Part shown: one piece after another, positions 26,713 through 34,930 of the stretch
How the letters are laid out: the number at the start of each line of letters is the position of its first letter
How positions within the stretch are numbered: position 1 is the stretch's first letter
DNA from: Polaromonas sp.
Lineage (GTDB): Bacteria > Pseudomonadota > Gammaproteobacteria > Burkholderiales > Burkholderiaceae_C
Assembly: GCF_016185115.1 (NCBI RefSeq)
Contig: NZ_JACPOF010000017.1
Span: forward strand, 124,001-188,000
DNA: 64,000 bases
Direction of reading: 5' to 3'
Program-made: the position numbers and the translations under genes
Notes under the pieces: generated by a model
Database searches by the model: none
What the model was told of the DNA's origin: nothing
What the model saw: only the letters and a program-made list of their open reading frames with translations

Positions 26713-27536
26713 ATGACCAGGCCCTGAACCTGCCGAATGTGGCTGTAGAGAAAGACGGCGCGGTACTGCTCATCACCATCAACCGGCCCGCTGCGCGCAA
26801 TGCGCTCACGCCTGAAATGCTGTGCAGGCTGGCTGATGCATTTGTCATGCTTCGTGATGACGCCGCGCTGCGCGTGGCGGTCATCACCGGCACTGGAGAT
26901 ATTGCTTTTTGCGCCGGTGGCGACCTGGGCAGCACACTGCCCTTGCTGACCGGTGCACGCGAGCCTGCCGACGACTGGGACAGGCGCGTGATGAACGAGC
27001 CACAAGTGATGGCTGCTTCATCGCTGCGCGGTTTTGCACTCGACAAGCCCGTGATTGCAGCGATTAACGGCGCCTGCCTTGCCGCCGGCTTTGAACTGAT
27101 GCTGGGTACGGACATACGCATTGCCGCCAGCCACGCCAGCTTCGGCCTGCCCGAGGTGCAGCGCGGCCTGATTCCGTTTGCCGGGTCAATGGTGCGGCTG
27201 CCGCGCCAGGTGCCGCAGGCGCTGGCCATGGAGATCATGCTGGCGGGCCGCCCCATCAACGCACAACGCGCACTGCAGGCAGGGCTGGTCAACGAGGTGT
27301 TGCCGCCCGAGCAGGTACTGCCACGCGCGATGGCGCTGGCCGCCCAGATTGCGGCCAACGGGCCGCTCGCCGTGCAGCAGGTCAAACGCACGGTGATGGC
27401 AGCCAGCGGAGCCAGCCTTGGCGAAGGTTATGCGATTGAAGACGACAGCCGCCGCACCGTGTTTGCCAGCGCCGATGCACAGGAAGGCCCGCGCGCATTC
27501 ATGGAAAAGCGGCCCCCGCGTTTTACGGGCCAATGA
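26709..27536 (+). CDS. enoyl-CoA hydratase/isomerase (crotonase) family
   Basis: 275 residues of the crotonase fold acting on CoA thioesters. INRPAARNALTPEML is the early strand, ITGTGDIAFCAGGDLGS the first oxyanion loop, and KPVIAAINGACLAAGFELMLGTDIRIAASHASFGLPEV the second, with the usual catalytic Glu region. It overlaps the ligase by ATGA, so the product of the ligase is probably its substrate. Hydratase, isomerase or hydrolase activity cannot be separated by eye. Confidence 0.9.
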   Translation: MNDQALNLPNVAVEKDGAVLLITINRPAARNALTPEMLCRLADAFVMLRDDAALRVAVITGTGDIAFCAGGDLGSTLPLLTGAREPADDWDRRVMNEPQVMAASSLRGFALDKPVIAAINGACLAAGFELMLGTDIRIAASHASFGLPEVQRGLIPFAGSMVRLPRQVPQALAMEIMLAGRPINAQRALQAGLVNEVLPPEQVLPRAMALAAQIAANGPLAVQQVKRTVMAASGASLGEGYAIEDDSRRTVFASADAQEGPRAFMEKRPPRFTGQ

Positions 27537-27607
27537 CACCCGATGCACAGCTCACCCCCGAATCACAGACAGACAGCAAGAATCAACCCAGGAAAAGGAA
27601 GAGAGAC

Positions 27608-28603
27608 ATGACACAGCACAACATTTCAAGAAGGCAACTCATCGCCACCGGCGTATCCGCAGGTGTGGCTGCCACGTTTGCACCCCATGCGTTTGCGCAG
27701 AATTACCCCAGCCGGCCCATCAGGCTGTCGGTGGGGTTTGCACCGGGTACCGGCCCTGATGTGCTGACCCGGCTGCTGGGGCAGAAGATGGGCGAGCTCA
27801 TGAACCAGCCCTTTGTCATCGACAACCGCGCCGGTGCGGGCGGGCAGATTGCGGCAGGCGCCGTCGCCAAAAGCCCGCCCGATGGCTACAACCTGCTGAT
27901 TGCCGACGTGAGCGCCATCAGCATTGCGCCGGCCGCGTTTGCACGGCTGGCCTATGACCCGGCCAAAGAGCTTGTGGTCATCTCTGAAGTGGCGCGCACC
28001 GACTTCATTCTTGTGGTGCCGGCCAGTTCCCCCGCAAAGAGCTATGGTGATTTTGTGAAGGCCGCCACGGCCGCAAAAGACAAGGTGAACTTTGGCACCT
28101 TTGGCGCGGGCACACCCGGCCACTTCGGCGCAGAGATGCTGGGTGCGCAGGGCAACTTCAAGGTCGAGGCGGTGCATTACCGCGCCACGGGCGATGCGGT
28201 GTCGGCCATCGTTGCAGGCGACGTGCAGGCGGCGCTGATGTCTACTGCGCTGGCCTCTGCACAGATCAAGGGCGGCAAGGTGCGCGGCCTGGCCACCACC
28301 GCGCCGGTGCGCTCGTCCATGCTGCCCGACATTCCCACCTTCAGGGAGGTCGGCTACCCCGGTGCGGACTTCTCTGCCTGGTTCTGCCTGTTCGCGCCTG
28401 CGGGCACGCCGGATTCAATGATCGCCACGCTGAACAACCAGGTGATTGCAGCCGTCAAGGCACCAGACCTGCGCAGCAAGCTGGAGGATGCCGGTTTCAG
28501 CCTTGTGGGCAGCAGCACCGCGGCCGCGCGGCGCATGGTCAACGTGGAGGCCGGGCGCTGGAAAAAAATCGTGGCGGATACCGGCTTCAAGGGCGTGCAG
28601 TAA
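27608..28603 (+). CDS. Bug-family (tripartite tricarboxylate transporter) solute receptor
   Basis: 331 residues from ATG 27608, preceded by AGGAAGAG; a longer frame upstream lacks a ribosome site. SRRQLIATGVSAGVAATFAPHAFAQ is a signal with a twin-arginine pair. The mature protein has the Bug hallmarks YPSRPIRLSVGFAPGTGPDVLTRLL and FVIDNRAGAGGQIAAGAVAKSPPDGY. It binds an organic acid in the periplasm; no TctA/TctB membrane genes lie here. It follows the ligase and crotonase, so its ligand may be the acid they degrade. Confidence 0.92.
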   Translation: MTQHNISRRQLIATGVSAGVAATFAPHAFAQNYPSRPIRLSVGFAPGTGPDVLTRLLGQKMGELMNQPFVIDNRAGAGGQIAAGAVAKSPPDGYNLLIADVSAISIAPAAFARLAYDPAKELVVISEVARTDFILVVPASSPAKSYGDFVKAATAAKDKVNFGTFGAGTPGHFGAEMLGAQGNFKVEAVHYRATGDAVSAIVAGDVQAALMSTALASAQIKGGKVRGLATTAPVRSSMLPDIPTFREVGYPGADFSAWFCLFAPAGTPDSMIATLNNQVIAAVKAPDLRSKLEDAGFSLVGSSTAAARRMVNVEAGRWKKIVADTGFKGVQ

Positions 28604-28749
28604 CCGGCGCCCGGTGCAAGGGATGGTGGCGAGGGTGAGCAATTTGGGCACCCCTCCCTAGGCCATTAGGTCGCGCTCACTAGTGAAAACCCGGAAGATG
28701 ACCCCATCGTCCCAAAGACATACCCGTCATTCACTTTTGAAGGAAGACC

Positions 28750-29262
28750 ATGAGCGCCAAGAACCTCTCCACCGTTGCCACCGAACTGATCGCCACCTCG
28801 GGCAAAACCGCCACCAACGTCATCAAGGCTTACCGCGCCGGCGGTGAACTGATGGTTGACATGCTCAACCAGCGCTGGGCCCGCGCGATGCGCCAGTCGC
28901 GCCCCGAGCTGTCGGCTGAAACCGCAAAGAACGCAGCAGCCGCACGCTCTGCCTTCACGAGCTACTACACCAAAGGCCTGGACGTCACGGCCGAAGGTGC
29001 AGAGCAGGTCGTCAAGCAGATCGTCAAGGTGGCTGAAGCCGGTGTTGAACGCGCTGCCGCCAACGCCGCCTTGTTCGAAGTCAAGACCGGCGTGACCACG
29101 CTGAACACCATCGCCAGGGCGACCGCGCCCGGCGCAGTGGTGCTGGCAAAGCTGGCTGACAAAATCGAAGAAAAATCTGCCTCGCTGGCCCGCAAGCTGC
29201 AAACCACGCCTGCTACCGGCAAGCGCACTTCGGCTTTCAGCCAGCGCCGCAAGGCCGCCTGA
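28750..29262 (+). CDS. phasin-like helical protein
   Basis: 170 residues, Ala-rich and almost wholly helical with heptad-like spacing (VATELIATSGKTATNVIKAYRAGGELMVDMLNQRW) and a Lys/Arg-rich C terminus. That character fits phasin or phasin-like granule proteins, but the classical phasin motif is not obvious, so the call is tentative. GAAGGAAG precedes the ATG. Followed by an intrinsic terminator. The presence of phaZ at 48 kb makes polyhydroxybutyrate granules plausible in this organism. Confidence 0.55.
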   Translation: MSAKNLSTVATELIATSGKTATNVIKAYRAGGELMVDMLNQRWARAMRQSRPELSAETAKNAAAARSAFTSYYTKGLDVTAEGAEQVVKQIVKVAEAGVERAAANAALFEVKTGVTTLNTIARATAPGAVVLAKLADKIEEKSASLARKLQTTPATGKRTSAFSQRRKAA

Positions 29263-29289
29263 TCAACAGGCCTTCGCCTGAATGACACA

Positions 29290-29316
29290 CGGGGCCCTCT
29301 GGCCCCGTTGTTGTTT
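29290..29316 (+). terminator. intrinsic terminator
   Basis: CGGGGCC-CTCT-GGCCCCG stem followed by TTGTTGTTT, 28 bases after the phasin-like gene. Confidence 0.8.
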
Positions 29317-29380
29317 ATGCCCCGTTGTTGTTTCTGAACCCGGTGGCTGATACTCTTGGGCTGATCAACCAGTCACGCCC

Positions 29381-30256
29381 TTGCCCACTATTACCCACAC
29401 CACATCAACCAGCCGCCGCACGCTTGTGCTGGGGCTGCTCGCCGCGTCTGCTTCATCCCGGCTGCTGGCGGCAGAGCCCAATGAGGTCTGGCCGCACGCC
29501 CTGCAGGTGCCTGGCGGCGTGGCGCGCCTGTCGCTCGGGCCATCGGCTACCCGGCCTGTGGCATACGCAGGCGATGTGCCGCTGCTGGTGACAGGCGATG
29601 CGATCGAATGGACAGCCATCGTCGGTATTCCACTCGCGGCAGTGCCCGGCCAGGCACACATCACGGTGCGGACGGCTGCGGGTGAACGCCAGCTTGCTTA
29701 CACCATTACAGCCAAACGCTATCGGGAGCAGCAACTCAAGGTAGCGCCCGGCCAGGTGGATTTGTCGCCGCAAGACCTAGCGCGCTACGAGCGTGAAAAG
29801 ATTCAGCAGGAGCAGGTGATCGCCACCTTCAGCGCACCGCCTGCTGAAAATAACACCAGCCTGCAGATGCGTGTGCCTGTGCCGGGAAGGCGTTCAGGCT
29901 CGTTCGGCCTGCGCCGGGTGTTCAACGGGCAGTCACGCAACCCGCACAGCGGCATGGACATCGCCGCAGCCACCGGCACGCCCATACGCGCGCCGCTGGA
30001 CGGCAAGGTGATTGATACGGGGGATTACTTCTTCAACGGCAACACCGTGTGGCTGGACCACGGCGGCGGGCTGCTGACCCTTTACTGCCACCTCAGTGCC
30101 ATAGACGTGAGGCCGGGCGACATGCTCAGGGCCGGCGAGCGCCTGGGCGTCGTGGGCGCCACAGGCCGGGTGACGGGCCCGCACCTGCACTGGGGCGTGA
30201 TGCTGAACCGCACCATGGTGGACCCTGCCCTCTTTGTACCCGCTGTGCCCGCCTGA
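29381..30256 (+). CDS. M23 (LytM-type) metallopeptidase
   Basis: 291 residues. N-terminal signal with SRRTLVLGLLAASASSRLLA, a possible Tat-type signal, then a beta-rich region. The C-terminal LytM domain holds zinc ligands in HSGMDIAAATGTPIRAPLDG (H-x3-D) and HLHWGVML near residue 269. Such enzymes cut peptidoglycan cross-links or act as regulators of amidases. The zinc-site residues are present, so activity is likely. TTG 29381 is the start taken; no good ribosome site is seen and the true start is uncertain. Confidence 0.88.
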   Translation: MPTITHTTSTSRRTLVLGLLAASASSRLLAAEPNEVWPHALQVPGGVARLSLGPSATRPVAYAGDVPLLVTGDAIEWTAIVGIPLAAVPGQAHITVRTAAGERQLAYTITAKRYREQQLKVAPGQVDLSPQDLARYEREKIQQEQVIATFSAPPAENNTSLQMRVPVPGRRSGSFGLRRVFNGQSRNPHSGMDIAAATGTPIRAPLDGKVIDTGDYFFNGNTVWLDHGGGLLTLYCHLSAIDVRPGDMLRAGERLGVVGATGRVTGPHLHWGVMLNRTMVDPALFVPAVPA

Positions 30257-30275
30257 ACCCGCGCACAACGAGCGG

Positions 30276-30524
30276 TCACCCCCTGCGCGTGGCCACGGCG
30301 TAAATCGCCAGCAGCACGACGGCGCCGACTACAGAAGCAATGAAACCTGCAGTTTCGCCAGGCTGATACCAGCCCATGGCACGACCCGCAAAACCAGCCA
30401 GCAGGGCGCCCGCGATGCCCAGGATGATCGTCATGATCCAGCCGAGCTTGTCGTCACCGGGTTTCACAAAACGTGCGATCAGGCCGACGATGAGACCGAT
30501 GAAGATGGTGGCAATGATGGACAT
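30276..30524 (-). CDS. GlsB/YeaQ/YmgE-family small membrane protein
   Basis: 82 residues from the ATG at 30524 (MSIIATIFIGLIVGLIARFVKPGDD), shorter than the open frame, which extends into non-coding-looking sequence. Three hydrophobic segments with G-x3-G spacing and the conserved IARFVKPGDD loop identify the transglycosylase-associated protein family (Pfam name only; enzymatic role unproven). Often stress-induced in relatives. Convergent with the M23 gene. Confidence 0.88.
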   Translation of the reverse strand: MSIIATIFIGLIVGLIARFVKPGDDKLGWIMTIILGIAGALLAGFAGRAMGWYQPGETAGFIASVVGAVVLLAIYAVATRRG

Positions 30525-30719
30525 GGAAAACGCCTTTTGAAAAAGTTGGGATGCAGCGACTTTAAATTCGGCAAACCTTGCGAGGCCTGTCCTTTTGACC
30601 AGAGATGCCGTAGGACAAACGACCCCGCAAGCCATGGCGTGAATTTGCGGTCAAGTCCCACACCGCCAGATCGCTGTGCGGGATAGATTGGGACATTGCC
30701 AATATTCAGGAGAACAAGC

Positions 30720-30938
30720 ATGTCCCAATTTGCCACCATCAAAGGCCTGGTCACCTACCGGCCCGGCGACGGCGCCCCGATTGAGATTCCCGAAGGGCGC
30801 GTGGAAGTCGATCTGGCGCCGGACAGCGCCACCCTGAGCTGGGAGGCCGCCGCAGGCATACCCGGCGTGACCGCCATACCGCGCACGCAGTTTGACGACT
30901 ATGTGCGTGAGGGCAAGATCACCATGAACAAGGAATGA
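30720..30938 (+). CDS. small acidic protein of unknown function
   Basis: 72 residues from ATG 30720 with AGGAG eight bases before. The sequence (MSQFATIKGLVTYRPGDGAP ... ATLSWEAAAGIPGVTAIPRTQF) has no signal, membrane segment or motif I know. Good ribosome site and codon use argue that it is real. Repeat copy B follows 30 bases after the stop. Confidence 0.65.
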   Translation: MSQFATIKGLVTYRPGDGAPIEIPEGRVEVDLAPDSATLSWEAAAGIPGVTAIPRTQFDDYVREGKITMNKE

Positions 30939-30967
30939 TATAGGCCTGAAGCGCTCCGGCAGATGTA

Positions 30968-31153
30968 ATTTGCTACAAACTTCATAGCGGCTCACGTGCG
31001 TGTTTATTGGTCTGCAGCCATTTTTGGCGCCTAAATTGGCCTTTTTTGATGTCTTTTTTTGTGTTTTGAGCACGCAAAACGACTCCAGGCGCCCAAATGT
31101 TAAGTTCCGTATTAACATTTGGGCAAATTGTTAAGCTGCAACTTAACATCTGG
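30968..31153 (+). repeat. head-plus-palindrome dispersed element, copy B
   Basis: Head ATAGCGGCTCACGTGCGTGT. Tail has two palindromes: arms GCCCAAATGTTAA / TTAACATTTGGGC (31091-31103, 31112-31124) with an 8-base spacer, and GTTAAG-N6-CTTAAC (31130-31147). Both keep TTAA-N8-TTAA. Lies just upstream of trxC, so it could affect its expression. Confidence 0.8.
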
Positions 31154-31209
31154 TTTTGATTGACCACGACACAACTTGAAACGCCGCCGCCAGCCTCCAG
31201 ATGTTTTGA

Positions 31210-31647
31210 ATGACTGAAGCCCTGCACATCGTCTGCCCACACTGCCACACCACCAACCGCGTCCGCGTGGAGCAACTCGGCAGCGCGCCCACCTGCGGCA
31301 GCTGCAAAAAAGAGCTGTTTGTGGCGCATTCCACCGCGCTGGACGAAGCGGGTTTTGACAAGCACATCACGCGCAACCACATACCTGTGTTGGTGGACTT
31401 CTGGGCGCCGTGGTGCGGCCCGTGCCGGCAGATGGCCCCCGCTTATGAACAGGCCGCCGCGCAGCTTGAGCCCAACATTCGCGTGGCCAAGGTCGACACT
31501 GAGGCTGTGCCCAACCTGGGCGCCCGCTACAACATACGCAGCATTCCGACGCTGGCGCTTTTTAAAAACGGCAAGGAAGTCGCCCGGCAGGCCGGGGCGA
31601 TGGGCGCAGCAGATATCGTGCGCTGGGTGCAGTCAAACCTGCGCTGA
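31210..31647 (+). CDS. trxC: thioredoxin 2 (TrxC)
   Basis: 145 residues. N-terminal zinc-type cysteines CPHC (9-12) and CGSC (29-32) followed by a thioredoxin domain with active site WCGPC (68-72) in VDFWAPWCGPCRQMAP and the cis-Pro loop SIPTLALFKNG. Cytoplasmic disulfide reductase, usually tied to oxidative stress. Its last 15 bases overlap the convergent channel gene. No OxyR site can be claimed by eye. Confidence 0.95.
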   Translation: MTEALHIVCPHCHTTNRVRVEQLGSAPTCGSCKKELFVAHSTALDEAGFDKHITRNHIPVLVDFWAPWCGPCRQMAPAYEQAAAQLEPNIRVAKVDTEAVPNLGARYNIRSIPTLALFKNGKEVARQAGAMGAADIVRWVQSNLR

Positions 31648-32097
31648 ACGCCTGCTGTCCCCGGCAGCCGCAACAGGCAAACCGGGCGCGCCGCCATCAC
31701 GCATGGCGCGCAGCTCGGCATGCAGGGCCGTGACTTCATCACGCAACGCGCCTATCGCATGCATCAGGTCGCGTTCGATCTGGCGTTCTTCGGTTTCAAC
31801 AAACATGGCGGCCACTGATGCGGTCACAAGTGACAGTACCGCCAGCCCCAGCAGCACCACCACCACCGCAAAGGCGCGCGAAGCATGCGTGCTGGGCACG
31901 ATATCGCCGTAGCCGACAGTGGCAGCCGTGGTGAATGCCAGCCACAGGCCGTCGGACAGGCTCAGCGCGCGTGGCTCCACTATCCAGAAGCCGACACCAC
32001 CCATACCCAGTATGAGCAGACACAAAACAAGTGAATAAAGCAGCCCGCGCCGGGTGATGAACCGCTTTCGATGCAGGCGTTGCAGCTTGTGAGGCAT
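31633..32097 (-). CDS. two-TM potassium channel-like protein
   Basis: 154 residues. Two membrane segments (about 19-41 and 75-98) flank a pore loop with the K+ selectivity filter TVGYGD at 60-65. The cytoplasmic tail (ETEERQIERDLMHAIGALRDEVTALHAELRAM) is a short coiled coil; there is no RCK domain. Probably a tetrameric ion channel. The 3' end overlaps trxC by 15 bases on the other strand. Confidence 0.88.
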   Translation of the reverse strand: MPHKLQRLHRKRFITRRGLLYSLVLCLLILGMGGVGFWIVEPRALSLSDGLWLAFTTAATVGYGDIVPSTHASRAFAVVVVLLGLAVLSLVTASVAAMFVETEERQIERDLMHAIGALRDEVTALHAELRAMRDGGAPGLPVAAAGDSRRSAQV

Positions 32098-32136
32098 GAG
32101 ATTTGACCCTTTGTGGGTAGCTTGTGGAGCAGTCTG

Positions 32137-32742
32137 TCAGCGGCCGTCTTCGCCCAGGCTGCGCAACCTGGCGCACCACCTGTTAACCCCCTCGGCGCCC
32201 AGACTTTCAACCGAGCCTATCAGAGTTTCATCCACGGGCGACATGCCGACAAAACCCAGGATGTTGCGCTCCAGCGAGCGCACACTGTGCGCCCTGAAGT
32301 ACCAGCGGTAGACCAGCGCAGGCATGCCCATGGTGACCACAACGCGCGCCGAGCGTCCGGTCAAGCCCTTGCGCCCCATGGGGTTGCCACCCTCCGGGCC
32401 AAACGCGAAGCCGGGACGGGCCACCTGCTCAAGAAAGCCCTTGAGCAAGGCGGGCATGTCGCCCAGCCACAGCGGAAAGAAAAAAACAATGTGCTGCGCC
32501 CATTTTGCAATGTCGTCCTGCGCTGGTTGCAGCACCGCAGGCAGGGGGTCGTGGTGCCAGGTGTGCCCGCTGCGCAGCAGCGGGAAATCAAGGGTGGCCA
32601 GGCGCACGCGCCTCACCTCATGGCCGCCCTGCATGGCCCCGGCAGCGTAGGCCTCAACCAGCGTCTGTGTCAGGTGCCCCGCGTCGGGGTCGGGGTGCGC
32701 ATCGATGAGCAGGATTTTGCGGGCAGGCAGGCTTTTAGCCAT
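32137..32742 (-). CDS. NAD(P)H:quinone oxidoreductase-type flavoprotein
   Basis: 201 residues of the flavodoxin-2 (KefF/MdaB/NQO-like) fold. ILLIDAHPDPDAGHLTQTLVEAYA is the FMN/FAD loop region, FFFPLWLGDMPALLKGFLEQV the second conserved block and KGLTGRSARVVVTMGMP the third. It reduces quinones or drugs by two electrons. Transcribed leftward after the preceding arfB, 141 bases apart, so it is probably separate. Confidence 0.85.
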   Translation of the reverse strand: MAKSLPARKILLIDAHPDPDAGHLTQTLVEAYAAGAMQGGHEVRRVRLATLDFPLLRSGHTWHHDPLPAVLQPAQDDIAKWAQHIVFFFPLWLGDMPALLKGFLEQVARPGFAFGPEGGNPMGRKGLTGRSARVVVTMGMPALVYRWYFRAHSVRSLERNILGFVGMSPVDETLIGSVESLGAEGVNRWCARLRSLGEDGR

Positions 32743-32883
32743 GATGGTGGGTCTTGAAGGTCAGGATGCCTCATCGTTGCATGCCTGCAGCGTCTGCACC
32801 TTGACGTGGGTCAAATGCCGCATGGCACGATGCCCCACTTGTCATGGCGGAGGTGCGCCGCACCCCATGCCCCGCTCCGGCTT

Positions 32884-33294
32884 CTATTCGTCAACCTTGC
32901 CGCGCAGGCTCTTGATGGCCCCGCGCTGGCTCTTGCCCTCCAGCCGGCGGAGCTTTGACCCATAGGACGGTTTGGTCGGCCGGCGCATTTTGGGCGGTGA
33001 CGACACGCTGTCTATGACTTCCTGCAGGCGGTCCATCGCGTCGCTGCGGTTCATCTCCTGCGTGCGGTGCTGCTGGGCCTTGAGCACAAACACGCCTTCC
33101 TGGGTGATGCGGCTGTCATTGAGCGCAAGCAGGCGTGCCTTGACCGCATCGGGCAGCGAAGAGGTGTTGATGTCAAAACGCAGGTGAATCGCGCTGGACA
33201 CCTTGTTGACGTTTTGACCACCGGCGCCCTGCGCGCGGATGGCGCTGAACTCAACCTCGCGCTCATCGACCGGGAATTTCGGAGGCGTGGTCAT
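32884..33294 (-). CDS. arfB: alternative ribosome-rescue factor ArfB
   Basis: 136 residues. The catalytic GGQ at 25-27 in AIRAQGAGGQNVNKVSSAIHLRFD matches the class I release-factor-like domain. The basic C-terminal tail (KSYGSKLRRLEGKSQRGAIKSLRGK-type) inserts into the mRNA channel of stalled ribosomes in the family. It hydrolyses peptidyl-tRNA on non-stop ribosomes. It lies 24 bases after aroQ at the distal end of the quinate-type cluster, perhaps only by read-through. Confidence 0.95.
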   Translation of the reverse strand: MTTPPKFPVDEREVEFSAIRAQGAGGQNVNKVSSAIHLRFDINTSSLPDAVKARLLALNDSRITQEGVFVLKAQQHRTQEMNRSDAMDRLQEVIDSVSSPPKMRRPTKPSYGSKLRRLEGKSQRGAIKSLRGKVDE

Positions 33295-33318
33295 GCATCA
33301 ACCCCTTGTGCGCCCGAC

Positions 33319-33774
33319 TCAGGCGGGCTTTGTGATCTCGACCAATGCGCCAATTGCCAGCGCATAACCCTTGACGCCGAACCCGGCCATGACAGCCCTG
33401 GCCACCGGCGAGATATACGAGTGATGGCGAAAGGCTTCGCGTGCGTGCACGTTGCTGATGTGCAGCTCGATCAGCGTCACGCCAGAACCCTTGATGGCAT
33501 CATGCAGCGCCACGCTGGTGTGCGTGTAGGCGCCGGCATTGAGCACCACACCGATCAGCGTGCCTGCGGCCTGCGCGCGGCCGGCTTCCTGGATGGCGTC
33601 GATCATCACGCCTTCATGGTTGCTCTGGCGAAAATCGAGCTTCAGGCCGTGCGCCTCGCAGGCAGCAGCAGACAGCGCCTCGACATCGGCCAGCGTCTGC
33701 GAGCCGTAAACGGCAGGCTCACGCGTGCCAAGCAGGTTGAGGTTGGGGCCATTGAGGACGAGCACGGTTTTCAT
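33319..33774 (-). CDS. aroQ: type II 3-dehydroquinate dehydratase
   Basis: 151 residues. It interconverts 3-dehydroquinate and 3-dehydroshikimate. VLVLNGPNLNLLGTREPAVYG carries the active-site Tyr23 and Arg lid; LNAGAYTHTSVALHDAI and ELHISNVHAREAFRHHSYIS carry the catalytic His region. It sits 33 bases after a Gfo/Idh/MocA gene in a cluster with a dehydroshikimate-dehydratase-like enzyme. A catabolic (quinate) role alongside or instead of the biosynthetic one is therefore likely. Confidence 0.95.
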   Translation of the reverse strand: MKTVLVLNGPNLNLLGTREPAVYGSQTLADVEALSAAACEAHGLKLDFRQSNHEGVMIDAIQEAGRAQAAGTLIGVVLNAGAYTHTSVALHDAIKGSGVTLIELHISNVHAREAFRHHSYISPVARAVMAGFGVKGYALAIGALVEITKPA

Positions 33775-33807
33775 TCTGGACTTTCGGCAGAGGTGTTGAA
33801 GAAGGCT

Positions 33808-34881
33808 TCACAGCATGTCCTGCAGCGCAACGGCGCTACCGGTGGCAATCGACCGGCGGATGGCTTCAACCGTCAGCAGGCTTTGCAGGGCATCGGACAC
33901 AGTGATTATCGGTTCTGCCTTGCCGGCTATCAAATCGCAGAAATGGTCGAGCTGCGCCGCCAGCGGGTCTACCGCATCGAGTGCCAAGGTCTGCTCGGTA
34001 AAAGGCGTCCACCAGCCCGGCTCTTTGCCCGTATCAGCATAGGTCCAGGTGCGCATGGTCGGCACGGCGAGCGAGCCCTGTGTACCGGCGATGAAATAGC
34101 AGTCTTCGGTCGGGTAGCGCGGGTAGGCGGCGTTCTCGCCGGAGGTCTGCTCCCAGCTGCGCGGCGAGGCCACGGTGTCTGACAGAGTGAACGTGCCCAG
34201 CGCGCCGCTGGTGAACTTCAGCGTCATCACGGCGGTGTCTTCAACCGCGAAGTTGCGCACTGCGCTCGATGCGATGGCGTGTACAGATTCGATTTCACCG
34301 CAGAGGTAACGCAGGTTGTCCATCTCGTGGATCAGGTTGATGAGGATGGGCCCGCCACCTGCCTGGGTGCGCCAGGCGCCCTGCTGGAAATAGCTGTCGG
34401 GCTTGTAGAACTGCGCGCTGCCCATGACCGTGACCACACGCCCGAGCTGGCCGGACTCAATAGTGCGCCTGGCCAGTTGCAGGGTACTGCTGTGGCGGCG
34501 GTGGTGGCCGACCAGCATGGGTACAGGCTTTCTGGCCAGCGCATCGACAAGCTGCCGCCCCGCAGCCAGCGAGTCGGCCACGGGCTTTTCAATGAGGGCG
34601 GGCACGCCGTGTTCCGCACAGATCAGTGCGCCCGCCACATGCAGGTGGTTGGGCGTGGCGAGGATGACACCGTCAGGCTTGCTGCTTCCTTTGGCGAACA
34701 GCGCTTCGAGGCTGTCGACATGCGGCACGCCCTTGTCTGTGGCAAACGCTTTAGAGGCGGGCGACGGGTCAACCACAGCGCAAAGCCGGGTGCGCGGGCT
34801 GGCTTCAATCAGTTCGATATGGCGGCGGCCAATCACGCCGGCACCGGCAACGGCGATGTTGGCAACACGTGGCTGTGTCAT
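33808..34881 (-). CDS. Gfo/Idh/MocA-family NAD(P)-dependent dehydrogenase
   Basis: 357 residues. Rossmann fold with AVAGAGVIGRRHIELI near residue 12, then EKPVADS near 126, and a C-terminal alpha/beta domain (GGGPILINLIHEMDNLRYLCGEIES) with the usual His-Asp region. Family members oxidise hydroxyl groups on sugars, inositols or shikimate/quinate-like rings. In this cluster a quinate or shikimate dehydrogenase role is a reasonable inference, not shown by sequence. It is 49 bases from pcaB. Confidence 0.85.
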   Translation of the reverse strand: MTQPRVANIAVAGAGVIGRRHIELIEASPRTRLCAVVDPSPASKAFATDKGVPHVDSLEALFAKGSSKPDGVILATPNHLHVAGALICAEHGVPALIEKPVADSLAAGRQLVDALARKPVPMLVGHHRRHSSTLQLARRTIESGQLGRVVTVMGSAQFYKPDSYFQQGAWRTQAGGGPILINLIHEMDNLRYLCGEIESVHAIASSAVRNFAVEDTAVMTLKFTSGALGTFTLSDTVASPRSWEQTSGENAAYPRYPTEDCYFIAGTQGSLAVPTMRTWTYADTGKEPGWWTPFTEQTLALDAVDPLAAQLDHFCDLIAGKAEPIITVSDALQSLLTVEAIRRSIATGSAVALQDML

Positions 34882-34930
34882 GGGTTTCCTGTATCAACGG
34901 TATGGTGCGCGGGCCGCCCCGCGGCAAAAA

